Part shown: positions 1 through 7,504 of the stretch, piece after piece
Numbering within the stretch: the first letter of the stretch is position 1
How the letters are laid out: every line of letters starts with the position of its first letter
From: Bacteroidaceae bacterium
Lineage (GTDB): Bacteria; Bacteroidota; Bacteroidia; Bacteroidales; Bacteroidaceae
Assembly: GCA_017471185.1 (NCBI GenBank)
Contig: JAFUVZ010000062.1
Coordinates: 1-42,278, forward strand
Reading direction: 5' to 3'
DNA length: 42,278 nucleotides
The notes under the pieces: model-generated
Told to the model about the DNA's origin: nothing
The model's input: only the letters and a program-made list of their open reading frames with translations
Databases searched by the model: none
Position numbers and translations under genes: made by a program

Positions 1-456
1 AAAGATGGAGTACGACAAGGGATAGCCGTCAGCACTGACCAGCAGTCCCAGGATAATCTGAGACTCAGAGGTCTTCCCGTCCTTTGAGAATCCGTTAGTG
101 CGCAGCTCGTCCTGTATGCCTGTCTCAAAATACAGCGATGTCACATCGTAAAACATCAGCCCTGTGCTACCGCCAAGAATCTGCTGCGGCCCGATAAGCA
201 CAACCGCAGAGATGTTGTTCAGTACGCGTTCTGACTCCGAAAACTCCTGCTGTACAATGCTGCTTTGGACAAAGTCTATTTCCTGCTGTCCGCCATATCT
301 GCGTACCCACTCTGCTGCCTTGGCATACAGACGGGTGGCTTCCTCCTCGGTCTTTGCGACACCGAAGCTCTTGACCTCCTTGAAACCTCCACGGCTCTTG
401 TCAACAACCACAACGCTGATGGTGCCAGTCCTGTTTCTCTTCTTACGTGGGAACAT
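1..456 (-). CDS. IS1634-family transposase, N-terminal part (runs off window)
   Basis: The minus strand reads open from ATG at 456 to the window edge (152 codons). The start MFPRKKRNRTGT followed by ISVVVVDKSRGGFKEVKSFG, and the later DVTSLYFET, DELRTNGFSKDGK and ILGLLVSADGYPLSYSIF blocks, are characteristic of IS1634 (IS4-superfamily, DDE) transposases of Bacteroidales. The first catalytic Asp would be in FYDVTSL. The rest of the gene lies outside the window, so intactness cannot be judged. This copy retains the segment that is deleted in the second copy at 848-1113. Confidence 0.85.
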   Translation of the reverse strand, partial: MFPRKKRNRTGTISVVVVDKSRGGFKEVKSFGVAKTEEEATRLYAKAAEWVRRYGGQQEIDFVQSSIVQQEFSESERVLNNISAVVLIGPQQILGGSTGLMFYDVTSLYFETGIQDELRTNGFSKDGKTSESQIILGLLVSADGYPLSYSIF

Positions 457-572
457 GAGGAAAGGTACACAATCTCCCTGAGTCACCCAAGTCACCAAGA
501 AGAATTCCCTGTTTATCGGGATTTCAGGCAGGATACACCCTCGGAAATGTTAAAACCGCCGAAGTCAGGAAA
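1..572 (-). mobile_element. IS1634-family insertion sequence, 5' end copy 1
   Basis: This holds the transposase start plus about 116 bp of leader up to about 572. The outer boundary is placed where identity with the second copy (848-1113) ends, after the shared GCCGAAGTCAGGAAA. The leader contains an internal tandem AGTCACCnAAGTCACC. Terminal inverted repeats cannot be confirmed because the other end is outside the window. Confidence 0.7.
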
Positions 573-847
573 AACTATTTTTAGTAGCCTCAGGTTTTCC
601 GTATCTCTCCAATTACCCTTTTTTTCGTCCCCCACGAGAGATTTTTTTGTCCCTCGTGAGGGACGAATTTTTTTCTCGTGAGGCATATTTTCAGACCATA
701 TCAGGCGATATGGCTTTTAGTAACATATATATATATTAATTTATGATTAAAAAGAAATTTGGGAGCGAGGTGGGTATAGACAAACTGATTGCTGTTGCTT
801 TCAAGTACCCGCGTTCAGAAAGAATCGCGATTAAGTGCTTCCTTTGC
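573..847. other. Gene-free spacer between IS copies, with a terminator-like hairpin
   Basis: I see no credible gene here. GTCCCT (649-654), loop CGTG, AGGGAC (659-664) forms a compact hairpin followed by a T-run at 668-674, so it could stop plus-strand transcription. Related CTCGTGAGG / CCACGAGAG words flank it on both sides (about 631-640 and 675-682), giving a small cluster of inverted repeats. From about 740 to 847 the sequence matches neither IS copy. Confidence 0.4.
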
Positions 848-1113
848 AGCCCGTTAAGCACAACCGCAGAAATGTTGTTCGGTAAGCGTTCTGACTCCGA
901 CACCGAAGTTCTAGACCTCCTTGAAAACTCCACGACTCTTGTCAACCACCACAACGCTGATGGTGCCAGTCCTGTTTCTCTTCTTACGTGGGAACATGAC
1001 GCAAAGTTACAGAATTTTCCTGAGTCACCCAAGTCACCAAGAGGAATACCCTGTTTATCGGTGTTTCAGACAGGATACACCCTCGGAAAAGTTAAAACCG
1101 CCGAAGTCAGGAA
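848..1113 (-). mobile_element. IS1634-family remnant, copy 2, with 119-bp internal deletion
   Basis: It repeats copy 1 in the same orientation (for example ACCGCAGA, the CTGACTCCGA block, GGTGCCAGTCCTGTTTCTCT, and the leader to 1113). The segment equivalent to 241-359 of copy 1 is missing: position 900 joins directly to the equivalent of 360. 119 bp is not a multiple of three, so the transposase frame is broken. Homology also stops at about 848, before the DVTSLYFET block. It is a dead fragment. Confidence 0.75.
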
Positions 1114-1299
1114 ATGATAGAAGCAGCTTTGGCGCATTCAGAGCATAAGTTAAAAACTAGAGGTCTGTTGGCAATGTTGACTGAGGGTAGGCAATTTACT
1201 AAAGAAAGAGGATTTGAAGAGCTTCAGCCTGTATATAATGTAACGCCAAGGGATATTCAGGAGTTTATCAAATCGAAATTATTGGAAGCAAAAATCTAA
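1114..1299 (+). pseudogene. Truncated 3' end of an unidentified gene
   Basis: The reading frame is open from the IS boundary to TAA at 1297-1299 and encodes a 61-residue hydrophilic tail with motifs RGLLAMLTEGRQFTKERGFE and VTPRDIQEFIKSKLL. It begins exactly where the IS copy 2 homology ends, which suggests that the insertion removed the 5' part of the gene. The ATG at 1114 is probably fortuitous. I do not recognise the family. Composition is ordinary coding, unlike the flanking gene-free DNA. Confidence 0.45.
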
Positions 1300-1344
1300 C
1301 TTGCTGTATTTATGTTTCTCCAAACGATGAATTTTCAACTTTTT

Positions 1345-1408
1345 TAATTCCGCTATTCCGCTAAATTGAAATAGTGTATATGTTTTAATTGTTTTCGTAG
1401 CGGAATTA
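1345..1408. repeat. Inverted repeat with tandem ATTCCGCT units
   Basis: TAATTCCGCTA (1345-1355) is exactly inverted at 1398-1408 (TAGCGGAATTA). The left arm continues with a second, directly repeated ATTCCGCT unit. The interior is AT-rich. No gene overlaps it. Confidence 0.5.
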
Positions 1409-1504
1409 TTGGTGGAGTTAGGGAATTTCTATTTTTACAGTCGTTTGGTATGCATTGAAACACACTTCGTTCGCTCTTCTCATACTGTTCGCACGCTATT
1501 CGTT

Positions 1505-1581
1505 CGGTGCTGGTTCGCTTAAGCAAGCTGTTTGAGCGAACCAGAAGCGTGCTTAAGCGAGGCTACACCGAACCAACACCG
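1505..1581. repeat. Complex palindrome with two mutually exclusive folds
   Basis: Fold A is a local hairpin: CTGGTTCGCTTAAG (1510-1523), 7-nt loop, TTTGAGCGAACCAG (1531-1544), 14 pairs including two wobbles. Fold B pairs 1505-1517 with 1569-1581 (12 of 13) and 1515-1529 with 1546-1560 (14 of 15). The element sits about 80 bp upstream of the L1 promoter. Whether it acts as DNA or RNA is not visible. Confidence 0.5.
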
Positions 1582-1661
1582 TGCCAGATGCCTGCCAATT
1601 ACGTTCTACGACTCCCTAAATTGGCGGATTATTAATGCACAAAACATTTTTTTTAGAAATC

Positions 1662-1696
1662 TTTGCACAGTTTTCAAACTTTTGCTTTATATTTGC
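1662..1696 (+). promoter_or_regulatory. Bacteroidetes-type promoter for leader L1 and the operon
   Basis: TTTG at 1662-1665, a 22-nt spacer, then TATATTTGC at 1688-1696 match the -33/-7 pattern TTTG...TAnnTTTG of Bacteroidetes primary sigma promoters. A start near 1702 would give a transcript carrying the L1 RNA and then the seven-gene operon. Confidence 0.6.
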
Positions 1697-1758
1697 AATG
1701 CAGTTGCCCGATTACCTATTTGTTTTTTAAGGTGAAGGGTGGGTGCAGACATAAATGG

Positions 1759-2015
1759 AAAAGCGTTTACTATGCGCTTTGTCTTTAGCTACTTCGAATC
1801 TCGCAAGTTTGAATCACAGTTAAAGAGCAAAGCAACAGTAGATGCCTATTGGGTATGTTTTATGATTTTTTGAATTCGGCAGTCAGTTATGGCTGACGGA
1901 ATTGTCATATACATATCGGCGTGGGCTTCTGCGTTGCTCGTTCAACTGTGATGGGCAATGCGAGAGCCTCGAAGTAGCGGGACGAGTAACAGGTACAGAC
2001 TCCCGCGCTTTTTTT
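1759..2015 (+). ncRNA. Structured 5' leader RNA, copy L1 (six nested helices, terminator-like 3' end)
   Basis: Helices seen directly: P0 1759-1765 / 2006-2012 (AAAAGCG/CGCTTTT); P1 1788-1797 plus 1799-1804 with 1960-1965 plus 1969-1978; P2 1813-1821 / 1944-1952 (ATCACAGTT/AACTGTGAT); P2a 1825-1830 / 1934-1939; P3 hairpin 1872-1903; P4 1978-1982 / 2001-2005. CGTGGGCT lies at 1920-1927, before the P2a 3' strand. P4 is followed by seven T (2009-2015), so P4 plus tail can act as an intrinsic terminator. P0 would sequester that tail, while AAAGCG (1760-1765) can alternatively pair with CGCTTT (1775-1780). The fold is repeated with different sequence at 13152-13325. A 22-codon ORF (1755-1823) overlaps it. 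Confidence 0.7.
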
Positions 2016-2084
2016 GTTATTTATTATTGCCGAATCAGGGGTGTCTATAGGCAGTATGTTAGTATGTTAATAGACTACCCTAAA

Positions 2085-3983
2085 ATGAGAATATTTGCCA
2101 AGTCGTTACTTCTTAGTTCGTTATTTGCTGTGGCATGTCTTTCTGTTAGTGCCCAGCAAATAACGAGAGAACAGTTGCTAAAACTCTTTTATCAAGCTAA
2201 TTCTGCCCAAAAGAAAGGGGAAACAGAAAAAGCTATTGAAATCTATAAAGAAATACTAATTAAAGCTCCAGGTCTTCCAGATCCTTACTTGCAATTGGGA
2301 GATATCTTTTATGGGATAAAAGATAATGCTCGGTCTCAGAGGAAGGCACTGATTAGCTATAGTCAATATCTGAAGTTGAGACCTGATGCAGATAATTCTA
2401 TTGCAGTTCAACAAAGGATAGATGAGATTGAAGAAGGATTCAAAACGAAAGAGGTGCTGTTGGTAAAAGATACTACAAACGTGAAACAGGACGGCTTGAT
2501 TGCAGAAAACCAAGATGAGACTCCTGAGATTGTGGTTAAGCCAGTTGTACCAAAGATCGTTGTCCCTGCACCAAATATAGATGAATCGGAGATTACTCCT
2601 GTGCAAGTAAATAATCTCTCATCTGATTCGCTTCGGAATATGTCTAATGAAACGGCAGTAAAGGCTGAGAAGAAATTGTTAGGAAGATGGGCCTCGAGAA
2701 GATTGGATGTGAATGGAAAAGAACAATGGATTTTAGACCTCTATTCTCGGGACGGTGATTTGTGGATGCGTCTTAATGATAATTCGTCTGTTTTGAGTGA
2801 TGTTGAAGATATCAACGCAAATTCACTTGAAGTAAAAGCCTTGAAGTTAGGTGATGAAATGTCATTTAGTTTTGATTTCGCTCAATCGTCTTCATCCATG
2901 CAGACGGGTAAAAAGACAGGAATGAACGGTGTTGTGGCAGAATTGTTTGATGTTGATTTTGATGAATTCGCGTCCTCTTTCTTCACCTCCTCAACTGATG
3001 GCAAAGATATTAATGCAGCTCAAGTAACTGAGCGGTATGATTTCTTATTGCATATGATGGGAGAAAGGTTATATGGAAAGGTTATTAAGAAAACTCTTTT
3101 AAATGGTAAGGATAGTGGGGCAAGTGTTGAAGACGGTGTGATGCTTTTTAAAGTTCCTGAGGATTATAACGGATTTGTTTTCAGAACTATTTCTGACGAA
3201 AGCAAATCTTCTAATCTTGAATTGCGGAGGTTATTTAATAAGAAAAACACCGAAGCGTCATCGAGTCCATCAGCGTTGAATGATTTAGCTTGCATGCTTG
3301 CTTCTGGAATAGGTACGAAAAAGAATATGCGGATGGCTGTAGCACATTATATGGAGGCTGTAGCCAAAAACAATATATTTGCCATGTTGAATTTGGCAAA
3401 GCTTTATCAAGAGGGTAATGGCGTTGAAAAAGATATTATCAAGGCTAGAGATTTGTACCAAAGGGCATTTGACGCTGGCTATACTGATGCTATGGTTTTA
3501 TGTGGTGATGCTATCCTTGAAATAGTTGATGGAAGTATTGACCCAAAGGAGGCAGTAAAATGTTATGAGAAGGCTGTACTCAAGAGAAGTCCGTACGCAT
3601 ACTTTCGTTTGGGATGGGCTTATATGGAAGGCATTGGAGTAGATGTAGATGAAAAACGCGCCTGGTCTTATTACCAACGGGCTGTTGATATGCAATATCC
3701 TGATGCTATGGCAGAAGTTGGTGTGATGTACAGGGAAGGACTGTTGGTAAAGGAAGATGTGAAAAAGGCGATGGATTTATTGCAAAAAGCTGCAGCTAAA
3801 GACAGTGCGAGGGCTATGAAAGAATTATCTGACATGTATTTGGATGGTAATACGGTAACGCTAGATTTTCAGAAGTCTAAAGATTGGCTGCAAAAATATA
3901 TGCTTACGGCGGAAAAGCTTATAGATGGTTTCTGCTTGGTTAAGAGTGATGTGACAAAGATTTTAAGAGCTTCTGGAAAATGA
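2085..3983 (+). CDS. Secreted TPR / Sel1-repeat protein
   Basis: The protein has 632 aa. The reading frame is open further upstream, but ATG 2085 is chosen because it gives a clean Sec signal peptide (residues 1-23, cut after VSA) and leaves the L1 RNA untranslated. Residues about 26-105 form TPR helices (QANSAQKKGETEKAIEIYKE). About 190-380 is a beta-rich central part without recognised family. About 395-600 is a run of Sel1-like repeats (GWAYMEGIGVDVDEKRAWSY and similar). Such solenoids mediate protein-protein contacts, here in the periplasm. It is the first gene of the operon; its stop overlaps the next start by 4 nt. Function beyond scaffolding is unknown. Confidence 0.85.
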   Translation: MRIFAKSLLLSSLFAVACLSVSAQQITREQLLKLFYQANSAQKKGETEKAIEIYKEILIKAPGLPDPYLQLGDIFYGIKDNARSQRKALISYSQYLKLRPDADNSIAVQQRIDEIEEGFKTKEVLLVKDTTNVKQDGLIAENQDETPEIVVKPVVPKIVVPAPNIDESEITPVQVNNLSSDSLRNMSNETAVKAEKKLLGRWASRRLDVNGKEQWILDLYSRDGDLWMRLNDNSSVLSDVEDINANSLEVKALKLGDEMSFSFDFAQSSSSMQTGKKTGMNGVVAELFDVDFDEFASSFFTSSTDGKDINAAQVTERYDFLLHMMGERLYGKVIKKTLLNGKDSGASVEDGVMLFKVPEDYNGFVFRTISDESKSSNLELRRLFNKKNTEASSSPSALNDLACMLASGIGTKKNMRMAVAHYMEAVAKNNIFAMLNLAKLYQEGNGVEKDIIKARDLYQRAFDAGYTDAMVLCGDAILEIVDGSIDPKEAVKCYEKAVLKRSPYAYFRLGWAYMEGIGVDVDEKRAWSYYQRAVDMQYPDAMAEVGVMYREGLLVKEDVKKAMDLLQKAAAKDSARAMKELSDMYLDGNTVTLDFQKSKDWLQKYMLTAEKLIDGFCLVKSDVTKILRASGK

Positions 3984-5107
3984 CGATTAAAAGATTCTTT
4001 ATATTATTATGCACGTCATGTATTAGTTTCATGTATATAATGGGTATGCCGCATGATGATGTACAGTATTCAAGCCGCAAAATTAAACAGCTGGTGGAGA
4101 ACCTTCCTGACATGAATTTACCTAGGAAGGATTCTCTAATTATTATTCCTCAATTATTGAAGGAGAAAGCTATCACTTTCAAATTTGACGGAACAGGCAA
4201 AATTGTCCATGTTGGCGTTTCTTTATTTAGCCAAGAAACAAAACATATTGTAGGGAGCCTGTTCTGTGACTTTATAGAACGTTTCTTTCTTGAACTTTGT
4301 GAACAACCGGATGCTGCAAGCATTAAATCGAAGTTAACCGAGTTTGACGTAAAGTTACGATTTAATAATTCTGAATTTGGCTCGGGCTCCTTTCAATCTG
4401 TTAGGATAGTTCTTGGCGATATGGATATGCCAGCTGGGTTTGTCTTGAATCTGCAAGATAAATATGGACAGGGAATCTGGAGTTACCGTGGTAATACTTT
4501 AGAATTATTCTTCCCTTTGTACAGAGAATTAATAGAAGGAACAGACAAAAAAGAATCTGATGAACAGCTTTATATTCAGATGTCAGATATAAAACATTTT
4601 CAAGACTGTGATGAAGAGACTATCACCCAAGGTGGATTAAAGCCTTATCAGAATAATATTTTTGTCAAGAAAGGTGAACGCTTTCAAGTGCAAGCAATGT
4701 CATCCGATATCTATTATCAGAAGATTGGGAATGAATTTACACCGTTGTTTGAGGAGAATCATCCAGCTTTTAGTTTGAATAATCTTTTTCTGACGTGTAG
4801 TAATGGTGGGTATGTAAAATTGAAGATAACCCATCGGCAGTATGGTCATTTTACACCAGAAGTAACGGTTCCCTTGCTTAGTTTCTTGGAGATTTTTCAT
4901 GATGACTTTATTACCTTTGCCCACACTGCAGTTTTAAATGATGGCTCTTTAGAGACTTTTGTCGTGTTCAATCATAAGATATTAAACTATATGCATATGA
5001 TGCGTGTAAAGACTTCTCGTGAGGAGCTATTCTCTTCGGAACCTGTTCTGAAAGTTGATTTTTATTCAAATATACCGCAACATTATCTAAAAACATTATT
5101 GCAATGA
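3980..5107 (+). CDS. Exported protein of unknown function
   Basis: The protein has 375 aa. The ATGA overlap with the upstream gene argues for translational coupling. A hydrophobic N-terminus (FFILLCTSCISFMYIMGMPH) looks like a signal peptide; the Cys residues inside it do not form a convincing lipobox. The remainder alternates charged and beta-forming segments (for example VSLFSQETKHIVGSLFCDFI, and GGYVKLKITHRQYGHFTPEV). I recognise no catalytic motif or domain. Its place inside an operon of exported proteins suggests a periplasmic or membrane-associated partner. The ORF is certain; the role is not. Confidence 0.8.
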   Translation: MTIKRFFILLCTSCISFMYIMGMPHDDVQYSSRKIKQLVENLPDMNLPRKDSLIIIPQLLKEKAITFKFDGTGKIVHVGVSLFSQETKHIVGSLFCDFIERFFLELCEQPDAASIKSKLTEFDVKLRFNNSEFGSGSFQSVRIVLGDMDMPAGFVLNLQDKYGQGIWSYRGNTLELFFPLYRELIEGTDKKESDEQLYIQMSDIKHFQDCDEETITQGGLKPYQNNIFVKKGERFQVQAMSSDIYYQKIGNEFTPLFEENHPAFSLNNLFLTCSNGGYVKLKITHRQYGHFTPEVTVPLLSFLEIFHDDFITFAHTAVLNDGSLETFVVFNHKILNYMHMMRVKTSREELFSSEPVLKVDFYSNIPQHYLKTLLQ

Positions 5108-6099
5108 AAAAACTATTTTTAGTAATCATCTCATGGGTTATTTCTACCGGATGCCTTTATGCTCAGCTTGAAACTACTGGGGTTGAGATTACGGATGGCT
5201 TGGAAGGAAATGCACAGTTGAAAGCTTCGATTGAGCAGAACCTTTCTAATTTTCTCGTCGCTTGTAACAGTGCAGTCATGAATGGTAGTAAACCGAATGT
5301 AAAGAAAGTATTGACTTCTGACGCTCAAAAGCTTTTAAATGAGATGTGGAAAACCAGTCCCATGTCATGCCCAGTATCTAAGATTGAGGAAATATGCCTT
5401 CAGACTTCTACTGGTTATCAAGTTAGAAATGTGCCTGTTGTCATGTTAGAAGCAGATGAAGAAGAACAAGATCAGGAATTGGTTTTTACATTCACCCCTA
5501 CTGGATTGATAGATGGAATATCTATTTCTATAGATGAGAATAAATATAAAGAGATTATGGATGAGCATGAGTCAGTGGAAGATCTCTATCGCAGGCAGGT
5601 GATAGTTGATTTTGTTGAAAACTACAGGACATCTTATAATCGCAAGGACTTGAAATACATTGAATCTGTGTTCTCGGACAACGCATTGATTATTACAGGT
5701 AAGGTTATACGGGAGAAACCTAAAAGCGATTATGCGCTTCAGTCATTGAGTCGTGAGCGTATCGTTTACCAGAAGCGAACAAAGAAGGAGTATGTTGAAA
5801 ATTTAAAAAGAGTATTTGCTGGCAACAAATATATCAACGTACAGTTTGATGATGTTGAAGTTATTCAACATCCTAAACTTACAGATATATATGGGGTTAC
5901 TTTGAAACAGGAATGGAATAGCGACCGTTATAGGGATGTTGGTTTTGTCTTTCTAATGATAGATTTTCAGGACGAACTGAACCCACTCATACAGGTTCGA
6001 ACTTGGCAACCCGAAAAACTGGAGGGCAGAGTGTTGACTCGTGATGAAGTATTCAGCCTAGGTGACTTTGACATCGTGAGATCTTTGGTGAATGACTAA
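5104..6099 (+). CDS. Exported NTF2-like (SnoaL-type) domain protein
   Basis: The protein has 331 aa, and its start overlaps the previous stop (ATGA). The signal peptide is about residues 1-20 (cut after YA in CLYAQ). Residues about 160-320 contain RRQVIVDFVENYRTSYNRKD, then a nested insertion and repeated beta strands ending in LIQVRTWQPE. This is the usual layout of a nuclear transport factor 2-like alpha+beta cone with a secondary-structure-rich insert. NTF2-like domains bind small hydrophobic ligands or serve as assembly modules; no catalytic residues can be assigned. The N-terminal 150 residues are a separate domain without a known family. Confidence 0.75.
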   Translation: MKKLFLVIISWVISTGCLYAQLETTGVEITDGLEGNAQLKASIEQNLSNFLVACNSAVMNGSKPNVKKVLTSDAQKLLNEMWKTSPMSCPVSKIEEICLQTSTGYQVRNVPVVMLEADEEEQDQELVFTFTPTGLIDGISISIDENKYKEIMDEHESVEDLYRRQVIVDFVENYRTSYNRKDLKYIESVFSDNALIITGKVIREKPKSDYALQSLSRERIVYQKRTKKEYVENLKRVFAGNKYINVQFDDVEVIQHPKLTDIYGVTLKQEWNSDRYRDVGFVFLMIDFQDELNPLIQVRTWQPEKLEGRVLTRDEVFSLGDFDIVRSLVND

Positions 6100-6118
6100 T
6101 AAATAAAAATCTAATGAT

Positions 6119-7483
6119 ATGAAAAACCGTATTTTGATTCTGCTGGTTATGATAATAGGATTAACTGGCAACGCATTAGCTCAACGTAGGTTGGAAGTAA
6201 ATGATGTGACAACCTCAATGAATGTTTTCTCTGGTAAAGACACAGAAGCTGGTGTTGTTATCTCATGCCCTTCCAATATGCAGCTGTCTTTTGAATCAAG
6301 TCATGATAAAAAGGTAGATGTATATAATACAGAAGTTAAAGGCGAAGAAACTTTTTATTATATTCGCTTTAACACAGGAAGGAGATATCGAGGAAGAAAA
6401 CTTACTATCCGTACTAATGACTTTGCTCCCATCATACTTGATGTGGATTTAAGCCCTAAAGAATTGAAACAATTTCAGTTGTTAGATCCAGATGCGGATT
6501 TTATTTATGGAACTTATTATGAATTCAGAAAGCGTGGCATGGAATTCTTTCAGAATGCGATGTACACAGAGGCACGTGAGCAATTTAATATAGCTAAGGA
6601 AAGTTCTGATGCTCCTGATAATAATAATATTGGAAAGTTGATTGCTAATATAGATAGTATTGAAGTTTGGCAACAACAGGCTACGCAAGCATACGATATG
6701 CTTGATTATCAAAAAGCAGATGAATTATATGGTAAGATTTTATCTCTTAACCCTCAAGATACAAATGCCTCAAGTAAGCGTTATGATAGCAGAAGACTTT
6801 ATGATAATGACTGTAAGCGTTATTATGATAATGCAGAAGTCTATAAAGAAGATGGTGAGTATGACAAAGCACTGGAGTTGTATCAAAGGGTTATAGATCT
6901 GAATTGTAGCAGTTCTCTCTTGGCAAGTGAGCAGGTGAAACAGATCAAGTTGCTCATGCAGAACCGCAACCAAAAAGCACATGTAATAGCTTATGAATAT
7001 AGCAAAACCACTCCTATTGGTATTACTACTGGTACATATAAGACTCGAAAGACTGGTGGATACTTTAGTTTGAGTCTGCACAAAGATGTTTTTGAGGTGA
7101 TGAGAAATAATTACGACAAGGCAACTGATGCAGAACTGAATATTTCCGCTGGGTTCACTCTCTGTCCTGTTAAACAGGCTCCAGTGTGGATTTTCTTTGG
7201 ACCAGGCTATACTGGTGTCGGCATTTATGAGAATGAAGATGGTACAATTTATGTACCTGGCACTTATGTGGAAGATGCAAGTGGAGAAAAAGTGGAAGGG
7301 AGAGTTTATGAAAAACCAACCCTTAAGGTTCATAGTGCAATCTCTCCAGAAATAGGATTACTTGGCAAAATCGGTCCTGTCGTATTAAGATATACTTTCC
7401 AATATCGTTTTGCTGTAGCTAAGGATGACTCTGATTTAATAAAGAAAACTCGTCATGTTTTTGGCGTTGGTCTTTGTTTTTGA
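6119..7483 (+). CDS. Exported TPR protein with C-terminal beta (barrel-like) domain
   Basis: The protein has 454 aa. The signal peptide ends near residue 21 (GNALAQ). Residues 25-120 are a beta domain resembling a PEGA-like module (RGRKLTIRTNDFAPIILDVD). About 125-285 carry TPR helices (FFQNAMYTEAREQFNIAKES, YKEDGEYDKALELYQRVIDL). About 300-454 contain amphipathic strands typical of outer-membrane or surface-attached beta structure (YFSLSLHKDVFEV, ISAGFTLCPV, WIFFGPGYTGVGIYE), ending in an aromatic residue (GLCF). It lies 19 nt after the NTF2-like gene. A link between the periplasm and the outer membrane is plausible, but this is inference. Confidence 0.75.
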   Translation: MKNRILILLVMIIGLTGNALAQRRLEVNDVTTSMNVFSGKDTEAGVVISCPSNMQLSFESSHDKKVDVYNTEVKGEETFYYIRFNTGRRYRGRKLTIRTNDFAPIILDVDLSPKELKQFQLLDPDADFIYGTYYEFRKRGMEFFQNAMYTEAREQFNIAKESSDAPDNNNIGKLIANIDSIEVWQQQATQAYDMLDYQKADELYGKILSLNPQDTNASSKRYDSRRLYDNDCKRYYDNAEVYKEDGEYDKALELYQRVIDLNCSSSLLASEQVKQIKLLMQNRNQKAHVIAYEYSKTTPIGITTGTYKTRKTGGYFSLSLHKDVFEVMRNNYDKATDAELNISAGFTLCPVKQAPVWIFFGPGYTGVGIYENEDGTIYVPGTYVEDASGEKVEGRVYEKPTLKVHSAISPEIGLLGKIGPVVLRYTFQYRFAVAKDDSDLIKKTRHVFGVGLCF

Positions 7484-7504
7484 TTGATAATGTTGCATAT
7501 ATAA

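Noticed and set aside
743-1117. 124-codon plus-strand ORF
   Set aside because: It reads antisense through the IS1634 remnant; the minus strand explains the sequence.
1755-1823. Leader-peptide attenuator in L1 (22 codons) and in L2 (14 codons at 13132-13176)
   Set aside because: The two ORFs use different frames relative to the shared AAGCGTT, have unrelated peptides and no run of a regulatory codon. Kept only as a caveat.
1902-2084. N-terminal extension of the Sel1/TPR protein to an earlier ATG at 1902
   Set aside because: It would translate through helices P1-P4 and the T-run of the L1 RNA and would bury the signal peptide 61 residues inside.
6770-7333. 187-codon minus-strand ORF
   Set aside because: Antisense to the well-supported TPR/beta-domain gene.
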